Assembly: GCF_900156285.1 (NCBI RefSeq)
Contig: NZ_FTNC01000003.1
Location: forward strand, 1-64,000
Length of the DNA: 64,000 bases
Source: Halanaerobium kushneri
GTDB taxonomy: Bacteria > Bacillota > Halanaerobiia > Halanaerobiales > Halanaerobiaceae
Reading direction: 5' to 3'
A program made the position numbers and the translations under genes. Below, piece by piece: positions 8,374-18,020 of the stretch (position 1 is its first letter; every line of letters starts with the position of its first letter). Below the pieces are notes generated by a model. That model worked only from the letters and a program-made list of their open reading frames with translations, searched no databases and had not been told where the DNA came from.

Positions 8374-8400
8374 CCCCTTCCTCGCTTATTGAGGAGGGGG
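8374..8400 (+). terminator. Intercistronic attenuating hairpin after the binding-protein gene
   Basis: CCCCTTCCTC (8374-8383) pairs with GAGGAGGGGG (8391-8400, one G-U) and is followed by ATTTTT. Its place between binding protein and permease suggests partial termination or 3'-end protection, giving more binding protein than permease. Confidence 0.7.
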
Positions 8401-8463
8401 ATTTTTCCATTAAAAATTAATAATCTATAAATTACTAGATATTCCAGGGGAGGTAGAAAAAAA

Positions 8464-9351
8464 TTGAAAGAACAAGATTATGACTCACATTTTTCGGTTC
8501 CATATTTATTAATATTACCGTCAATGATTATTTTAACTCTTTTTTTATACTGGCCTACAATCCAGTCTGTGATTTTAAGTTTATATCGGACAGCTCCATT
8601 TGGTGCCCGTAGAATCTATTCCGGCTTTGATAATTATATAAATTTATTTACTGATCCAGTTTACAGAGCAAGTCTGCTCAGATCAGCTGTTTTTGTTTTA
8701 ATTACTATTTTTGGTGGTCTGGCTGTATCTTTAATTTTGTCTGTGCTGGTTAATCAGAAATTGAAGGGGATTAAAATTTACCGGACTATATTTTTTATAC
8801 CTTATGCTATTTCTCCCACAGTAGCCGGTTCTCTCTGGGTATTCCTTTTAAACCCGGTAGCTGGTCATGTGAATTACTTTTTAGATCTTTTATTTAATGT
8901 TCAGGTGCCCTGGCTTACCAATGGTTTTTTTGCTTTTATAGCTATTATAATTGCAACTATCTGGAAAAACATGGGGTTTAATATTATATTTTTTCTGGCT
9001 GGGCTGCAGTCAATTCCAGACAGTGTTTATGAATCTGCCAGAATTGATGGAGCGAATTCTTTTCAAATTTTTAGAAAAATAACTATTCCTCTGCTTTCTC
9101 CTACAACTTTTTATCTAATTATTATGAACATTATTTTTACTGTTTTTCAGTCTTTTGGTATTGTAGATATTATGACTCAGGGTGGACCTGCAGATGCTAC
9201 TAATATTGTAATCTACAAATTATACCGGGATATGTTTGTTAATTTCCGTCCGGGACTGGCGGCAGCACAATCAGTAATTTTGCTTATTCTGGTATTAATA
9301 GTAACCTTCTTCCACTTTAGATTTGGCAGTAGAGGTGTTCATTACCAGTAA
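8464..9351 (+). CDS. ABC transporter permease, UgpA/MalF-type (copy 2)
   Basis: A 295-residue membrane protein with six predicted spans. The EAA loop is ESARIDGANSFQIFR (about residues 189-203) and DIMTQGGPADATNIV follows before the last span. Start is TTG at 8464, behind a strong GGGGAGG; no better ATG exists. It lies 128 bases after the binding-protein gene and 92 before the partner permease. It is the paralogue of the permease at 4569-5456. No ATPase gene is present in either operon. Confidence 0.85.
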   Translation: MKEQDYDSHFSVPYLLILPSMIILTLFLYWPTIQSVILSLYRTAPFGARRIYSGFDNYINLFTDPVYRASLLRSAVFVLITIFGGLAVSLILSVLVNQKLKGIKIYRTIFFIPYAISPTVAGSLWVFLLNPVAGHVNYFLDLLFNVQVPWLTNGFFAFIAIIIATIWKNMGFNIIFFLAGLQSIPDSVYESARIDGANSFQIFRKITIPLLSPTTFYLIIMNIIFTVFQSFGIVDIMTQGGPADATNIVIYKLYRDMFVNFRPGLAAAQSVILLILVLIVTFFHFRFGSRGVHYQ

Positions 9352-9443
9352 AAGATAAAAAAATTCTGATGAGATAAAATTAATCAATTTTAAAATCAAC
9401 TAAATTATAAAAGGAGAAATATTATAGAAGGAGTGGTTATCTG

Positions 9444-10280
9444 ATGCGCAAATCTCGAAAAGATTTAATAAATAAAATTTCAACCCATCTGCTCTTAATG
9501 GTAATTAGCTTTATAGTTTTAATGCCTATTTTACTGGCATTAAGTGTAAGTTTTCAACCCAGAGCGCAGATTTTTTCTTATCCACCGTCATTGATTCCGG
9601 ATAAATTATATTTTGGCAACTATATTAATGCCTGGAATTTAGTCAATATGGATCGGCTGCTAGTTAACAGTCTTTTAGCTTCGGCAATTGTAATGTTTGG
9701 TAAACTGGCTCTTGGAGTTTTAAGTGGTTATGCATTTTCTCACTTTGAATTTAAATACAAAAAAACACTGTTTTTTGCTATTTTATTTACTCTGATGCTG
9801 CCGATGCAGGTAAGAGTAGTTCCCCTATTTGAATTTGTCAGTAAACTTGGCCTGGCAAATACATATTCAGGATTGGTTCTTCCTTTTCTGGCAAGTGCAA
9901 CAACAACTTTTTTAATGAGGCAGCATTTTTTGACAATTCCCACCTCTCTTATGGAGTCTGCACAGCTCGATGGCTGTGGCCCTTTTAGGTTCTTATTTCA
10001 AATTCTGATCCCGCTTTCCGGTCCAACTTTGGCCGGTCTGGCAACAGTAAATTTTCTAGTTATGTGGAATGCTTATCTCTGGCCTTTAATCATTTTGAAT
10101 TCTGACGAAATGAAGGTTGCCCAACAGGGGGTAAAAATGTTATTCACCAGTGCTTCAGAACGAGACTGGGGACTAATTATGGCTGGTACAATCATGGTGG
10201 TTATTCCAACTTTAATTGTTTTTTTGCTGGCTCAAAAGTTCTTTGTTAAAGGTATTGCGACCCAGGGACTGAAAGAATAA
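9444..10280 (+). CDS. ABC transporter permease, UgpE/MalG-type (copy 2)
   Basis: A 278-residue six-span permease with the EAA loop ESAQLDGCGPFRFLF (about residues 171-185). It forms the heterodimeric channel with the preceding UgpA-type protein. The ATG at 9444 follows GAAGGAG by about nine bases. The glycerophosphodiester phosphodiesterase gene begins 73 bases downstream. It is paralogous to the permease at 3725-4552. Confidence 0.85.
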   Translation: MRKSRKDLINKISTHLLLMVISFIVLMPILLALSVSFQPRAQIFSYPPSLIPDKLYFGNYINAWNLVNMDRLLVNSLLASAIVMFGKLALGVLSGYAFSHFEFKYKKTLFFAILFTLMLPMQVRVVPLFEFVSKLGLANTYSGLVLPFLASATTTFLMRQHFLTIPTSLMESAQLDGCGPFRFLFQILIPLSGPTLAGLATVNFLVMWNAYLWPLIILNSDEMKVAQQGVKMLFTSASERDWGLIMAGTIMVVIPTLIVFLLAQKFFVKGIATQGLKE

Positions 10281-10353
10281 ACTTGCAGCTTATTTAAAAA
10301 AACTGTATTATAATATTAAATTTTAATTAAGATGGATAGAGGAAGTGATAGTT

Positions 10354-11088
10354 TTGAGGACAAAGATTATTGGACACCGCGGTGGAGCAGCTGGCTATCC
10401 CGAAAATACTCTGGCAGCTTTCAAAAAAGCTGTTGATTTTGGAGCTGATGGGGTGGAATTTGATGTACAGCTGACCAGGGATGGAGAAGTAGTGGTAATT
10501 CATGATGAATTAATTGACAGGACAATGACCGGAAGTGGTCTGGTTAAAGATTATACTCTTGCTGAACTGCGTGAAATGAGTGCTGGAGAATTTTTTAGTC
10601 CTGAATTTAAAGCCGAAAAAATTCCAACCCTGGCAGAAGTTCTGAAAGTTGTTAAGGGGCTGGAAGTAATTAATATTGAATTGAAAAATTATCTCCCCTA
10701 CCCTCGACTGGAGGAAAAGGTCTTAAAACTGGTTGACCAGTTTGGATTAAGAGAACAGGTAATCATTTCTTCTTTTAATCATTACAGTCTGCAGAAAATA
10801 AAGAGATTACAGCCGGAAATGAAAACCGGATGTCTTTTGATGTCAAAAATGATAAATGCTGCTGATTATGCATTTAAAAGAGGCTTTAATGCTTTGCACC
10901 TCCATTTTTTAACAGCTGACCAGGAGGTGGTCGAAAAAGCTCATTTTATGGGTCTGCAGCTGAATGTTTACACAGTTAATTTTCCCGATGCAGTTGCCGG
11001 GCTGCTTGAAAAAAAGGTTGATATGATTATGACTGATGACATTGAGATGGCTCTTGAAATCAGAGATAAAATTGAGAACAAGTCCTGA
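10354..11088 (+). CDS. Glycerophosphodiester phosphodiesterase (GlpQ/UgpQ-like)
   Basis: A cytosolic phosphodiesterase of about 244 residues that would hydrolyse glycerophosphodiesters to glycerol-3-phosphate and an alcohol. It has the family signature IIGHRGGAAGYPENTLAAF at the N-terminus, GADGVEFDVQLTRDGEVVVIHD with the metal-binding Glu, Asp and His, and INIELK. It lacks a signal peptide, like UgpQ. TTG at 10354 is preferred over GTG at 10345: the site AGAGGA (10338-10343) is only one base from the GTG but ten from the TTG, and the enzyme then starts MRTKIIGHRGG. Its place behind a UgpB-like transporter suggests import and cleavage of lipid head-group diesters. Confidence 0.88.
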   Translation: MRTKIIGHRGGAAGYPENTLAAFKKAVDFGADGVEFDVQLTRDGEVVVIHDELIDRTMTGSGLVKDYTLAELREMSAGEFFSPEFKAEKIPTLAEVLKVVKGLEVINIELKNYLPYPRLEEKVLKLVDQFGLREQVIISSFNHYSLQKIKRLQPEMKTGCLLMSKMINAADYAFKRGFNALHLHFLTADQEVVEKAHFMGLQLNVYTVNFPDAVAGLLEKKVDMIMTDDIEMALEIRDKIENKS

Positions 11089-11109
11089 ACCAGTCTTTGA
11101 ACCAGTCTT
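11086..11109 (+). repeat. Tandem 12-base repeat over a stop codon
   Basis: TGAACCAGTCTT occurs twice back to back (11086-11097 and 11098-11109). The first copy supplies the TGA stop of the phosphodiesterase. It looks like a recent slippage duplication. Confidence 0.7.
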
Positions 11110-11174
11110 AAAGTATAGCTTTTTAAGTTTCAATATTCCTCTTAAATTTTTAATCAAAACTTAATTTCTATAGT

Positions 11175-11203
11175 TTGAATTAGCTGTTAATCTTTATTAT
11201 AAT
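11175..11203 (+). promoter_or_regulatory. Sigma-A promoter of the PRC-barrel gene
   Basis: TTGAAT (11175-11180), a 17-base spacer and TATAAT (11198-11203) lie 75 bases before the ATG at 11278. Confidence 0.6.
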
Positions 11204-11277
11204 TAAGTTAGAAGGAGATAAACTTAAATAGATTGATCTTCCGTTTTGAGGCGAAAATTTAAGAGAGGTGAGCAGTT

Positions 11278-12060
11278 ATGTTAAGAAAGCTCAAAAATCT
11301 CGAAGGATTTACTGTTCAGGGTCGTGATGAAAAGCTGGGTAAGACAAAAGACTTTTATTTTGATCAACATCGTTTTGTATTGAGGTATCTTGTTATAGAT
11401 ACAGGTAACTGGCTTAAACACGAAAAAACCTTAATTTCTACAGATTCATTTGAGGAAATAAATTATGATAATCAGGAAATCATTGTCAATCTGACAGCAG
11501 AAGATCTGGAAGCAGGACCAAGTATTCAGAAAAACAAACCAGTTTCCAGAGTGATGGAGGAAAAAGTAGTTAAACATTTTGACTGGCCAATTTACTGGAC
11601 AAGTTCTCATCCTGCGGATGGACCTGCTATTCAGGCAGGCAGCATAATTAGAGAGAAATTATTTAATTTCGAGAATCTAACTGATGAGGAAAAACAGGCA
11701 AAAGAGAAAGAAATCGAATCCAATCTGCGCAGCTTTAACGAAATTCGTGGTTATCACATTCAGGCTCAGGATAAAGAATTTGGCCATTTAGAAGATCTAT
11801 TTGTTGACGAAGAAAACTGGGTGATTCGCTATCTGTTAATCGATACTCGAAATATTCTGCCTGGAAAAGATGTTCTGATAGCACCGGAGTGGCTGCAGAA
11901 TATTAGCTGGAATAAAGAAAAATTATATGTCAGCAAAACCAGGGAAGAAATTAAAAATGCTCCGGAGTATAGAGAAGAAAGCAGCGATTATCTGGTTGAT
12001 CGTAGGTACGAAGAAAAACTCTATAATCACTATGATGAGATTAAATACTGGCAGCAGTAA
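11278..12060 (+). CDS. Double PRC-barrel domain protein
   Basis: A 260-residue cytosolic protein with two PRC-barrel-like repeats, about residues 1-80 and 155-235. The repeats share GFTVQGRDEKLGKTKDFYFD / GYHIQAQDKEFGHLEDLFVD followed by RYLVIDTGNWL / RYLLIDTRNIL. PRC barrels occur in the ribosome-maturation factor RimM and in photosynthetic reaction-centre H subunits, but stand-alone doubles like this have no firm function; several are linked to stress. The ATG at 11278 follows GAGAGGTGAG. It is a single-gene unit with its own promoter and terminator. The segment between the repeats (about 85-150) is charged and unassigned. Confidence 0.75.
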   Translation: MLRKLKNLEGFTVQGRDEKLGKTKDFYFDQHRFVLRYLVIDTGNWLKHEKTLISTDSFEEINYDNQEIIVNLTAEDLEAGPSIQKNKPVSRVMEEKVVKHFDWPIYWTSSHPADGPAIQAGSIIREKLFNFENLTDEEKQAKEKEIESNLRSFNEIRGYHIQAQDKEFGHLEDLFVDEENWVIRYLLIDTRNILPGKDVLIAPEWLQNISWNKEKLYVSKTREEIKNAPEYREESSDYLVDRRYEEKLYNHYDEIKYWQQ

Positions 12061-12143
12061 ATTTCAAATAGAATTCAAATAATTATCTAATAAACACTGT
12101 TAGGATTTTAAAAGTGAGATATAAAAACAGCAAATTAAAAGAC

Positions 12144-12169
12144 GAGCCCTTTGAGGGGCTCTTTTTTTT
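12144..12169 (+). terminator. Intrinsic terminator after the PRC-barrel gene
   Basis: GAGCCCT (12144-12150) pairs with AGGGGCTC (12054 plus 100 onward, 12154-12161), followed by eight T residues. Confidence 0.85.
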
Positions 12170-12471
12170 ATATAGGAAATTATGCTTTTGCAGGAATATG
12201 GATAACCTTGTTGCCAGGAAATTATAACTATAATATTTTTAATGATGATATTTTTATTCCAGAAAGTAATTTAATTTAAGTCTTTAAATTAATAATGATT
12301 ATTGCTATAATAGAAGAGCAGACTAAACATACATTCACTTATTTATTAAAAATGTCAATAATTTTACTGAAAATTATTTGATTTAAATATATAATAGTTA
12401 ATTAATCATTGATTTTGAATTCAGTGGTTAAGAGTTTAATTAGTTTGCAAATTATATTTGGGGGGATTATT
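12170..12471. other. Intergenic region upstream of uvrB
   Basis: About 300 AT-rich bases with no gene-like frame beyond an out-of-place N-terminal extension of uvrB. A TATAAT at about 12305 could be a -10 element but its -35 partner is poor. I looked for an inverted GAAC-N4-GTTC (Gram-positive LexA) box and saw none. Confidence 0.4.
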
Positions 12472-14490
12472 GTGAAAGAAGGACAATTTAAATTAAAGGC
12501 CCCTTTTGAGCCAAAGGGTGATCAGCCTGAGGCGATAGAAAAATTGGCTGAAGGAATAAAAAAAGGATATCGTCATCAGACTCTACTTGGTGCGACAGGT
12601 ACCGGAAAAACTTTTACTATGGCCAAACTGGTGGAAGAGGTAAACAAACCAACCCTGGTTATTGCTCATAATAAAACTCTGGCAGCTCAGCTGACCAGTG
12701 AATTTAAAGAGTTTTTTCCTGATAATGCTGTTGAATATTTTGTTAGTTATTATGACTACTATCAGCCTGAGGCTTATGTACCTCAGACTGATACCTATAT
12801 AGAAAAAGATGCTTCTGTTAATGACGAAATAGAGAAACTCAGACTTTCGGCTACCACTTCACTTTTTGAGAGGCGAGATGTGCTGATTGTGGCCAGTGTC
12901 TCCTGCATTTATGGTCTGGGTTCGCCGGATGATTATTTAAATCTTTCACTTGATTTGAAAGTGGGCAAGATAATGGATCGCAAGGATATTACCCGGAGCC
13001 TGACATTTATGCAGTACAGCCGCAATGATATGGATACCTCACGCGGCCACTTTCGGGTTAAAGGAGATGTTGTTGATATTTTTCCTGCTTATCGTGACAT
13101 TGCAATCAGAGTGGAACTTTTTGGCGATGAAATTGACAGAATTACAAGAATTAATACAGTTACAGGTGAGGTTGAGGCCGAAATTAATGAGATGACAATT
13201 TATCCGGCCAGTCACTTTGTTACTCCAGAAGATAAGGTTGAAAGGGCAATTAAGACAATTTCAGCGGAGCTGGAAGAGAGACTTAAAGAACTGCGTGCAG
13301 AAAATCGACTGGTTGAGGCTCAACGGCTTGAACAGAGAACCCGATATGATCTGGAAATGCTGGAGCAGATGGGTTTTTGCTCAGGGATTGAAAACTATGC
13401 CCGGCATCTTGCTGGTCGTGAACCTGGTTCCAGACCGATGGCTCTTTTAGATTACTTTCCTGATGATTTTATGGTAATTATTGATGAGTCACACATGACA
13501 GTTCCTCAGATTGGTGGAATGTTTGCTGGTGACCGGTCTCGTAAAGAAAAGCTGGTAGAATATGGATTTCGTTTACCGTCAGCTCTGGATAATAGACCGC
13601 TAAACTTTGAGGAGTTTGAAGAGGTTGTACCCCAGGCGGTGTATGTTTCGGCAACACCTGGTCCTTACGAAGAAAAAAACAGTCAGCAGATTGTAGAACA
13701 GATTATTCGACCGACTGGACTGGTTGATCCCGAAATTGATGTTCGACCAACCAGGGGCCAGATTGATGATCTGCTAGAAGAGATCCGTCAGGTTGTAGGA
13801 GATGAAGAGAGGGTCCTGGTTACTACTCTGACTAAAAAGATGTCAGAGGATCTGACTGAGTATCTGGCTGAAGCAGGTATCAGAGTCCGCTATCTACATT
13901 CTGATATCGACACAATTGAGCGTTCAGAGATCATTCGTGATCTGCGCCTGGGTGAATTTGATGTACTTGTAGGAATTAATCTGCTGCGTGAAGGGCTTGA
14001 TCTGCCTGAAGTTTCTCGAGTGGCAATTTTAGATGCCGATAAAGAGGGTTTTCTGCGTTCTGAGCGAGCGCTGGTTCAGACTATTGGACGTGCTGCTCGT
14101 AATGTTGCGGGTAAGGTGATTATGTATGCTGATAAAATAACTGATTCAATGCGGAATGCTATTGATGAAACAGAGAGAAGAAGGGAGATTCAGATTCAGC
14201 ATAACAAAGATAATAATATTACTCCGGAAACAATTATTAAACCTGTTCGCGAAGTAGTGAGACCGGTTGAGATGGTAGTTTCTGAGGATAAGAGCCGCTA
14301 TTATGATAAAAGTCAGGATAATGAAGATCCGGATGATAACAGTCAGAATTATGATCAGATGAGTCGTAAAGAAATTCAACATTTAATTATAGATCTGGAA
14401 GCTGAAATGGAAGAAGCAGCTGATAATCTGGAGTTTGAAATAGCTGCTCAGATTAGAGATGAAATTGAAGAATTAGAAAATAAATTATAA
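12472..14490 (+). CDS. uvrB: UvrABC excinuclease subunit B
   Basis: A 672-residue nucleotide-excision-repair helicase that receives damaged DNA from UvrA and loads UvrC. Visible parts are Walker [11 protein letters not shown] (about residues 42-51), the DNA-clamping beta-hairpin region [21 protein letters not shown], the DESH Walker B box, the later helicase motifs ending in QTIGRAARN, and the C-terminal UVR motif (about 640-672). The frame is open from 12409, but GTG at 12472 is the start: it follows GGGGGG at a suitable distance and gives the normal UvrB N-terminus. uvrA follows after 94 bases, so the two are probably co-transcribed. No LexA-type box was seen upstream. Confidence 0.97.
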   Translation: MKEGQFKLKAPFEPKGDQPEAIEKLAEGIKKGYRHQTLLGATGTGKTFTMAKLVEEVNKPTLVIAHNKTLAAQLTSEFKEFFPDNAVEYFVSYYDYYQPEAYVPQTDTYIEKDASVNDEIEKLRLSATTSLFERRDVLIVASVSCIYGLGSPDDYLNLSLDLKVGKIMDRKDITRSLTFMQYSRNDMDTSRGHFRVKGDVVDIFPAYRDIAIRVELFGDEIDRITRINTVTGEVEAEINEMTIYPASHFVTPEDKVERAIKTISAELEERLKELRAENRLVEAQRLEQRTRYDLEMLEQMGFCSGIENYARHLAGREPGSRPMALLDYFPDDFMVIIDESHMTVPQIGGMFAGDRSRKEKLVEYGFRLPSALDNRPLNFEEFEEVVPQAVYVSATPGPYEEKNSQQIVEQIIRPTGLVDPEIDVRPTRGQIDDLLEEIRQVVGDEERVLVTTLTKKMSEDLTEYLAEAGIRVRYLHSDIDTIERSEIIRDLRLGEFDVLVGINLLREGLDLPEVSRVAILDADKEGFLRSERALVQTIGRAARNVAGKVIMYADKITDSMRNAIDETERRREIQIQHNKDNNITPETIIKPVREVVRPVEMVVSEDKSRYYDKSQDNEDPDDNSQNYDQMSRKEIQHLIIDLEAEMEEAADNLEFEIAAQIRDEIEELENKL

Positions 14491-14584
14491 TCGGGACCGG
14501 TTATCTGTAGAATATTACTAAATAAAAAAACTAGATGCAGATATTTTACAGGTAGCTGCTGCCTTAGAAGAGGTGTTATTATAA

Positions 14585-17395
14585 ATGGGATTAGATCGTT
14601 TGATAGTTAAGGGTGCTGAAGAGCATAATCTTAAAAAAGTAGATTTAGATATACCCCGGGATGAACTGGTGGTAATTACTGGACTCAGTGGTTCTGGTAA
14701 ATCTTCGCTGGCTTTTGATACTATTTATGCAGAGGGGCAGAGGCGTTATGTAGAATCACTTTCAGCTTATGCCCGCCAGTTTTTGGGACAAATGGAAAAG
14801 CCAAAGGTGGAATATATTGAAGGGCTTTCGCCAGCTATTTCTATTGATCAGAAAACAACAAGCCGTAATCCACGCTCAACAGTTGGTACAGTAACTGAGA
14901 TTCATGATTATTTGCGCCTGCTTTATGCCAGAGTTGGGATTCCTCACTGTCCTATCTGTGGTAAAGAAATAAAGTCGCAGACGGTAGATGAGATCGTGGA
15001 TCAGGTGCTTGAACTGCCAGAAAGAACAAAAATTCAGGTGCTGGCCCCCATTGTTCGCGGGCGTAAAGGTGAGCATGAGCGTGCTTTTCTGCAGGCTCAG
15101 CGCGATGGATTTGTTAGAGCCAGAGTTGATGGTGAGACACTTTTACTTGAAGATGCAGAAAAACTGGATAAAAACTTTAAACATGATATAGAGATTATAG
15201 TTGACCGCCTTGTAATTAAGGTAGGGATCAGAGAACGACTGGCTGATTCAATAGAAACAGCTCTCGATTATGCAGAGGGTCTGGTTATGATTGATGAAAT
15301 AGAAGGAGAAATTACAACTTATAGTGAAAAATTTGCCTGTCCAGAGCATAATATCAGCCTGGAAGAAATGTCACCTCGTATGTTCTCATTTAATTCTCCT
15401 TATGGAGCCTGTGAGAATTGTGATGGACTGGGAGTAAAAAAAGAATTTGATCCAGATTTAATCCTGGATAAAGATAAATCAATTGCTGATGGTGGAATTA
15501 TCCCCTGGGCCAGCTCATCCAGCCGCTATTACCCGGCTCTGCTGGAAGCAATGGCCGCTGAGTATGATTTTAGTCTGGAAACAAAAATTGAAGATCTGGA
15601 TTCTGAGATTATTGACAGGTTGGTTTATGGTGATGACAAAAAGATTACTTTCCCCTATACAAATCGTTATGGTCGGACCAGGGATCATACCACCAGGTTT
15701 AAGGGGATAATAGGCTATCTTAAAGAAAGAATGAATAAATCTGACAGTGCTTCAACCCACCGAAAAATGGAAAGGTATATGAATGAAATTCCCTGTCATG
15801 TCTGTGAAGGCCAGCGCCTAAAGCCTGAAGTTCTGGCAGTTACAGTTGGTGGAATTTCAATTGCTAAATTTAGTTCTTTTACTATTAAAGAAGCCCATGA
15901 ATTTTTAAAGGGAGTAGAGCTGGATGATAGACGAGCAAAAATTGGTAAGGAAATTCTAAAAGAAATCCGAGAGAGATTGCGCTTTTTACTGGATGTAGGA
16001 CTTGATTATCTGAGTCTTGATCGCTCGGCCGGGACACTCTCTGGAGGAGAAGCCCAGCGAATCAGGCTTGCTACTCAGATTGGATCAGGATTAATGGGAG
16101 TTTTATATATCCTCGATGAACCAAGTATTGGTCTTCATCAGCGTGATAATAATCGTCTCATCAGTACTTTGGAGCATATCAGAGATCTGGGTAATACAGT
16201 GATAGTTGTTGAACATGATGAAGATACAATTCGCTCGGCAGACTATATTATTGATATGGGACCGGGTGCCGGAAAACATGGTGGTGAAATTGTTGCTGAA
16301 GGTAGTCTTGATGATATAATTGCTGAAGAACGTTCACTGACCGGGCAGTATCTTTCTGGAAAAAAGAAAATCCATGTACCTGAAGATAGATACCAGACTG
16401 GTGAAAAATGGCTTAAATTGAAAGGGGCCAGACAACATAATTTAAAAAATATCGATGTTGATTTTCCACTGGGAACATTTACCTGTGTAACAGGAGTCTC
16501 GGGTTCTGGTAAAAGTACATTAATTAATAACACTTTAAAAAGACAGCTGATGCGGGATATCTATGATTCAACCCTTCATCCAGGAAAACATGATTCAATT
16601 GAAGGGATTGATAATATTGATAAGGTGATTAATATTGATCAGTCTCCGATTGGCAGAACTCCCCGCTCAAATGCTGTAACTTATACTAAAGTTTTTAATT
16701 ATATTCGGGATGTCTTTGCCAGCACTCCGGAAGCCAAACAGCGCGGTTATGAGATCGGACGTTTTAGTTTTAATGTTAAGGGAGGACGCTGTGAAGCCTG
16801 TAAGGGACAGGGAATTGAAGAAATTGAAATGCACTTTTTACCTGATGTGTATGTACCCTGTGATGTCTGTAATGGTAAGCGTTATAATCGAGAAACTTTG
16901 GAAATTAAATATAAAGGGAAAACAATTGCAGATGTACTTGAAATGACAGTAGAAGAAGCACTGGAGTTTTTCGAAAATATCGAGCCGATTCGCCGCCGTC
17001 TGCAGACTCTTTATGATGTAGGTTTAAGTTATATTCGTCTGGGACAGCCGGCTACAACTTTTTCTGGTGGAGAAGCTCAAAGAATTAAAATTGCCAAAGA
17101 GCTGGGAAAGAGAAGTACCGGGCAGACTCTCTATCTACTTGATGAGCCAACAACAGGACTTCATTTTGCTGATATTAAAAAACTGCTTGAAGTACTGCAT
17201 CGCTTGCGGGAAGATGGCAATACTGTAATTGTAATTGAACACAATCTTGATGTAATCAAATCAGCTGATTATTTAATTGATCTCGGACCAGAAGGTGGAG
17301 AAAAGGGAGGAGAAATTGTTGTCACTGGTACTCCGGAAGAGGTGGCCCAGAGTGAAAATTCTTATACCGGCAAGTTTTTAAAAGAAGTGCTCTAG
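14585..17395 (+). CDS. uvrA: UvrABC excinuclease subunit A
   Basis: A 936-residue damage-recognition ATPase with two ABC modules. The first Walker A is [13 protein letters not shown] (about residues 31-43) and the second [12 protein letters not shown] (about 640). Both ABC signatures, [12 protein letters not shown] and [12 protein letters not shown], are present, as are zinc-binding cysteine pairs (CPICGK, CENCDG, CEACKG, CDVCNG). It forms the UvrA2 dimer that hands damaged DNA to UvrB, encoded just upstream. The ATG at 14585 follows AGAGGTG. Length is typical. The last codons run into a weak hairpin near 17392-17415. Confidence 0.97.
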   Translation: MGLDRLIVKGAEEHNLKKVDLDIPRDELVVITGLSGSGKSSLAFDTIYAEGQRRYVESLSAYARQFLGQMEKPKVEYIEGLSPAISIDQKTTSRNPRSTVGTVTEIHDYLRLLYARVGIPHCPICGKEIKSQTVDEIVDQVLELPERTKIQVLAPIVRGRKGEHERAFLQAQRDGFVRARVDGETLLLEDAEKLDKNFKHDIEIIVDRLVIKVGIRERLADSIETALDYAEGLVMIDEIEGEITTYSEKFACPEHNISLEEMSPRMFSFNSPYGACENCDGLGVKKEFDPDLILDKDKSIADGGIIPWASSSSRYYPALLEAMAAEYDFSLETKIEDLDSEIIDRLVYGDDKKITFPYTNRYGRTRDHTTRFKGIIGYLKERMNKSDSASTHRKMERYMNEIPCHVCEGQRLKPEVLAVTVGGISIAKFSSFTIKEAHEFLKGVELDDRRAKIGKEILKEIRERLRFLLDVGLDYLSLDRSAGTLSGGEAQRIRLATQIGSGLMGVLYILDEPSIGLHQRDNNRLISTLEHIRDLGNTVIVVEHDEDTIRSADYIIDMGPGAGKHGGEIVAEGSLDDIIAEERSLTGQYLSGKKKIHVPEDRYQTGEKWLKLKGARQHNLKNIDVDFPLGTFTCVTGVSGSGKSTLINNTLKRQLMRDIYDSTLHPGKHDSIEGIDNIDKVINIDQSPIGRTPRSNAVTYTKVFNYIRDVFASTPEAKQRGYEIGRFSFNVKGGRCEACKGQGIEEIEMHFLPDVYVPCDVCNGKRYNRETLEIKYKGKTIADVLEMTVEEALEFFENIEPIRRRLQTLYDVGLSYIRLGQPATTFSGGEAQRIKIAKELGKRSTGQTLYLLDEPTTGLHFADIKKLLEVLHRLREDGNTVIVIEHNLDVIKSADYLIDLGPEGGEKGGEIVVTGTPEEVAQSENSYTGKFLKEVL

Positions 17396-17526
17396 ACACC
17401 GGAGTCTGGATATTATTCCCAATGACTTTAATTAAATTATTCCTTTTAATGTAAATATGTAGTATAATAGTTATATAATATCCTGAGGAAAGTTATAATT
17501 GAGGCCTAAAAGGGGAGGTGCAGCAT

Positions 17527-17937
17527 TTGAAGAAGAGAGATAAGAGAGAATCGATGCAGGGCAAAACTGGAGAGGTCATTAGTGAAGAAAAGATGAAGGA
17601 ACGGATTAAACAGCGGGAAAAAATGTTTGCCAGCGCTTTAAATGAGGCACCGATTCCAGTTATGATTCATGCTGAGGATGGGGAAGTTGTAATAGTAAAT
17701 AATACCTGGATTGAAATTAGTGGTTATAGTAAACAAGAAATCAGGACAATTTTTCAGTGGATAAAGAAAGCTCATCGCGGTAATATAAAAGAGATAAAAC
17801 AGGAAATAAATAAATCATTTGCAGCTAATAAAAGTATTGGTGGCGAGTTTGAAATTTTCACCAAGGATGGAGAAAAAAGAATTTGGGATTTTAAAACAGC
17901 CCCCTGGGACGTGATGAAGAGGGGCGCAAACTGGTAA
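17527..17937 (+). pseudogene. N-terminal PAS fragment of a frameshifted c-di-GMP signalling gene
   Basis: This 136-codon frame encodes a PAS domain (core ALNEAPIPVMIHAEDGEVVIVNN, then WIEISGYSKQEI) and stops in the usual place of the PAS C-terminal strand. After the five-C run at 17903-17907 the coding sense continues in the -1 frame as PLGRDEEGRKLVISTAVDIS, then RRKKAEADLQKLNEIYRTLS, which leads straight into the next frame. One extra C would restore a single protein of about 797 residues. TTG at 17527 is preferred as start over the GTG at 17518 that overlaps the GGGGAGGTG ribosome site. So this and the 18021-19916 frame are one broken gene, or one base is missing in the sequence. Confidence 0.8.
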
Positions 17938-18020
17938 TCAGTACTGCTGTAGACATAAGCCGCCGCAAAAAAGCAGAAGCTGACCTGCAGAAATTAAACG
18001 AAATTTACCGAACTTTAAGT

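Noticed and set aside
17905-17940. Programmed -1 frameshifting as explanation for the split PAS/GGDEF gene
   Set aside because: The GCC CCC site does not allow good re-pairing of both tRNAs and no stimulatory stem is obvious; a mutation or sequence error is simpler.
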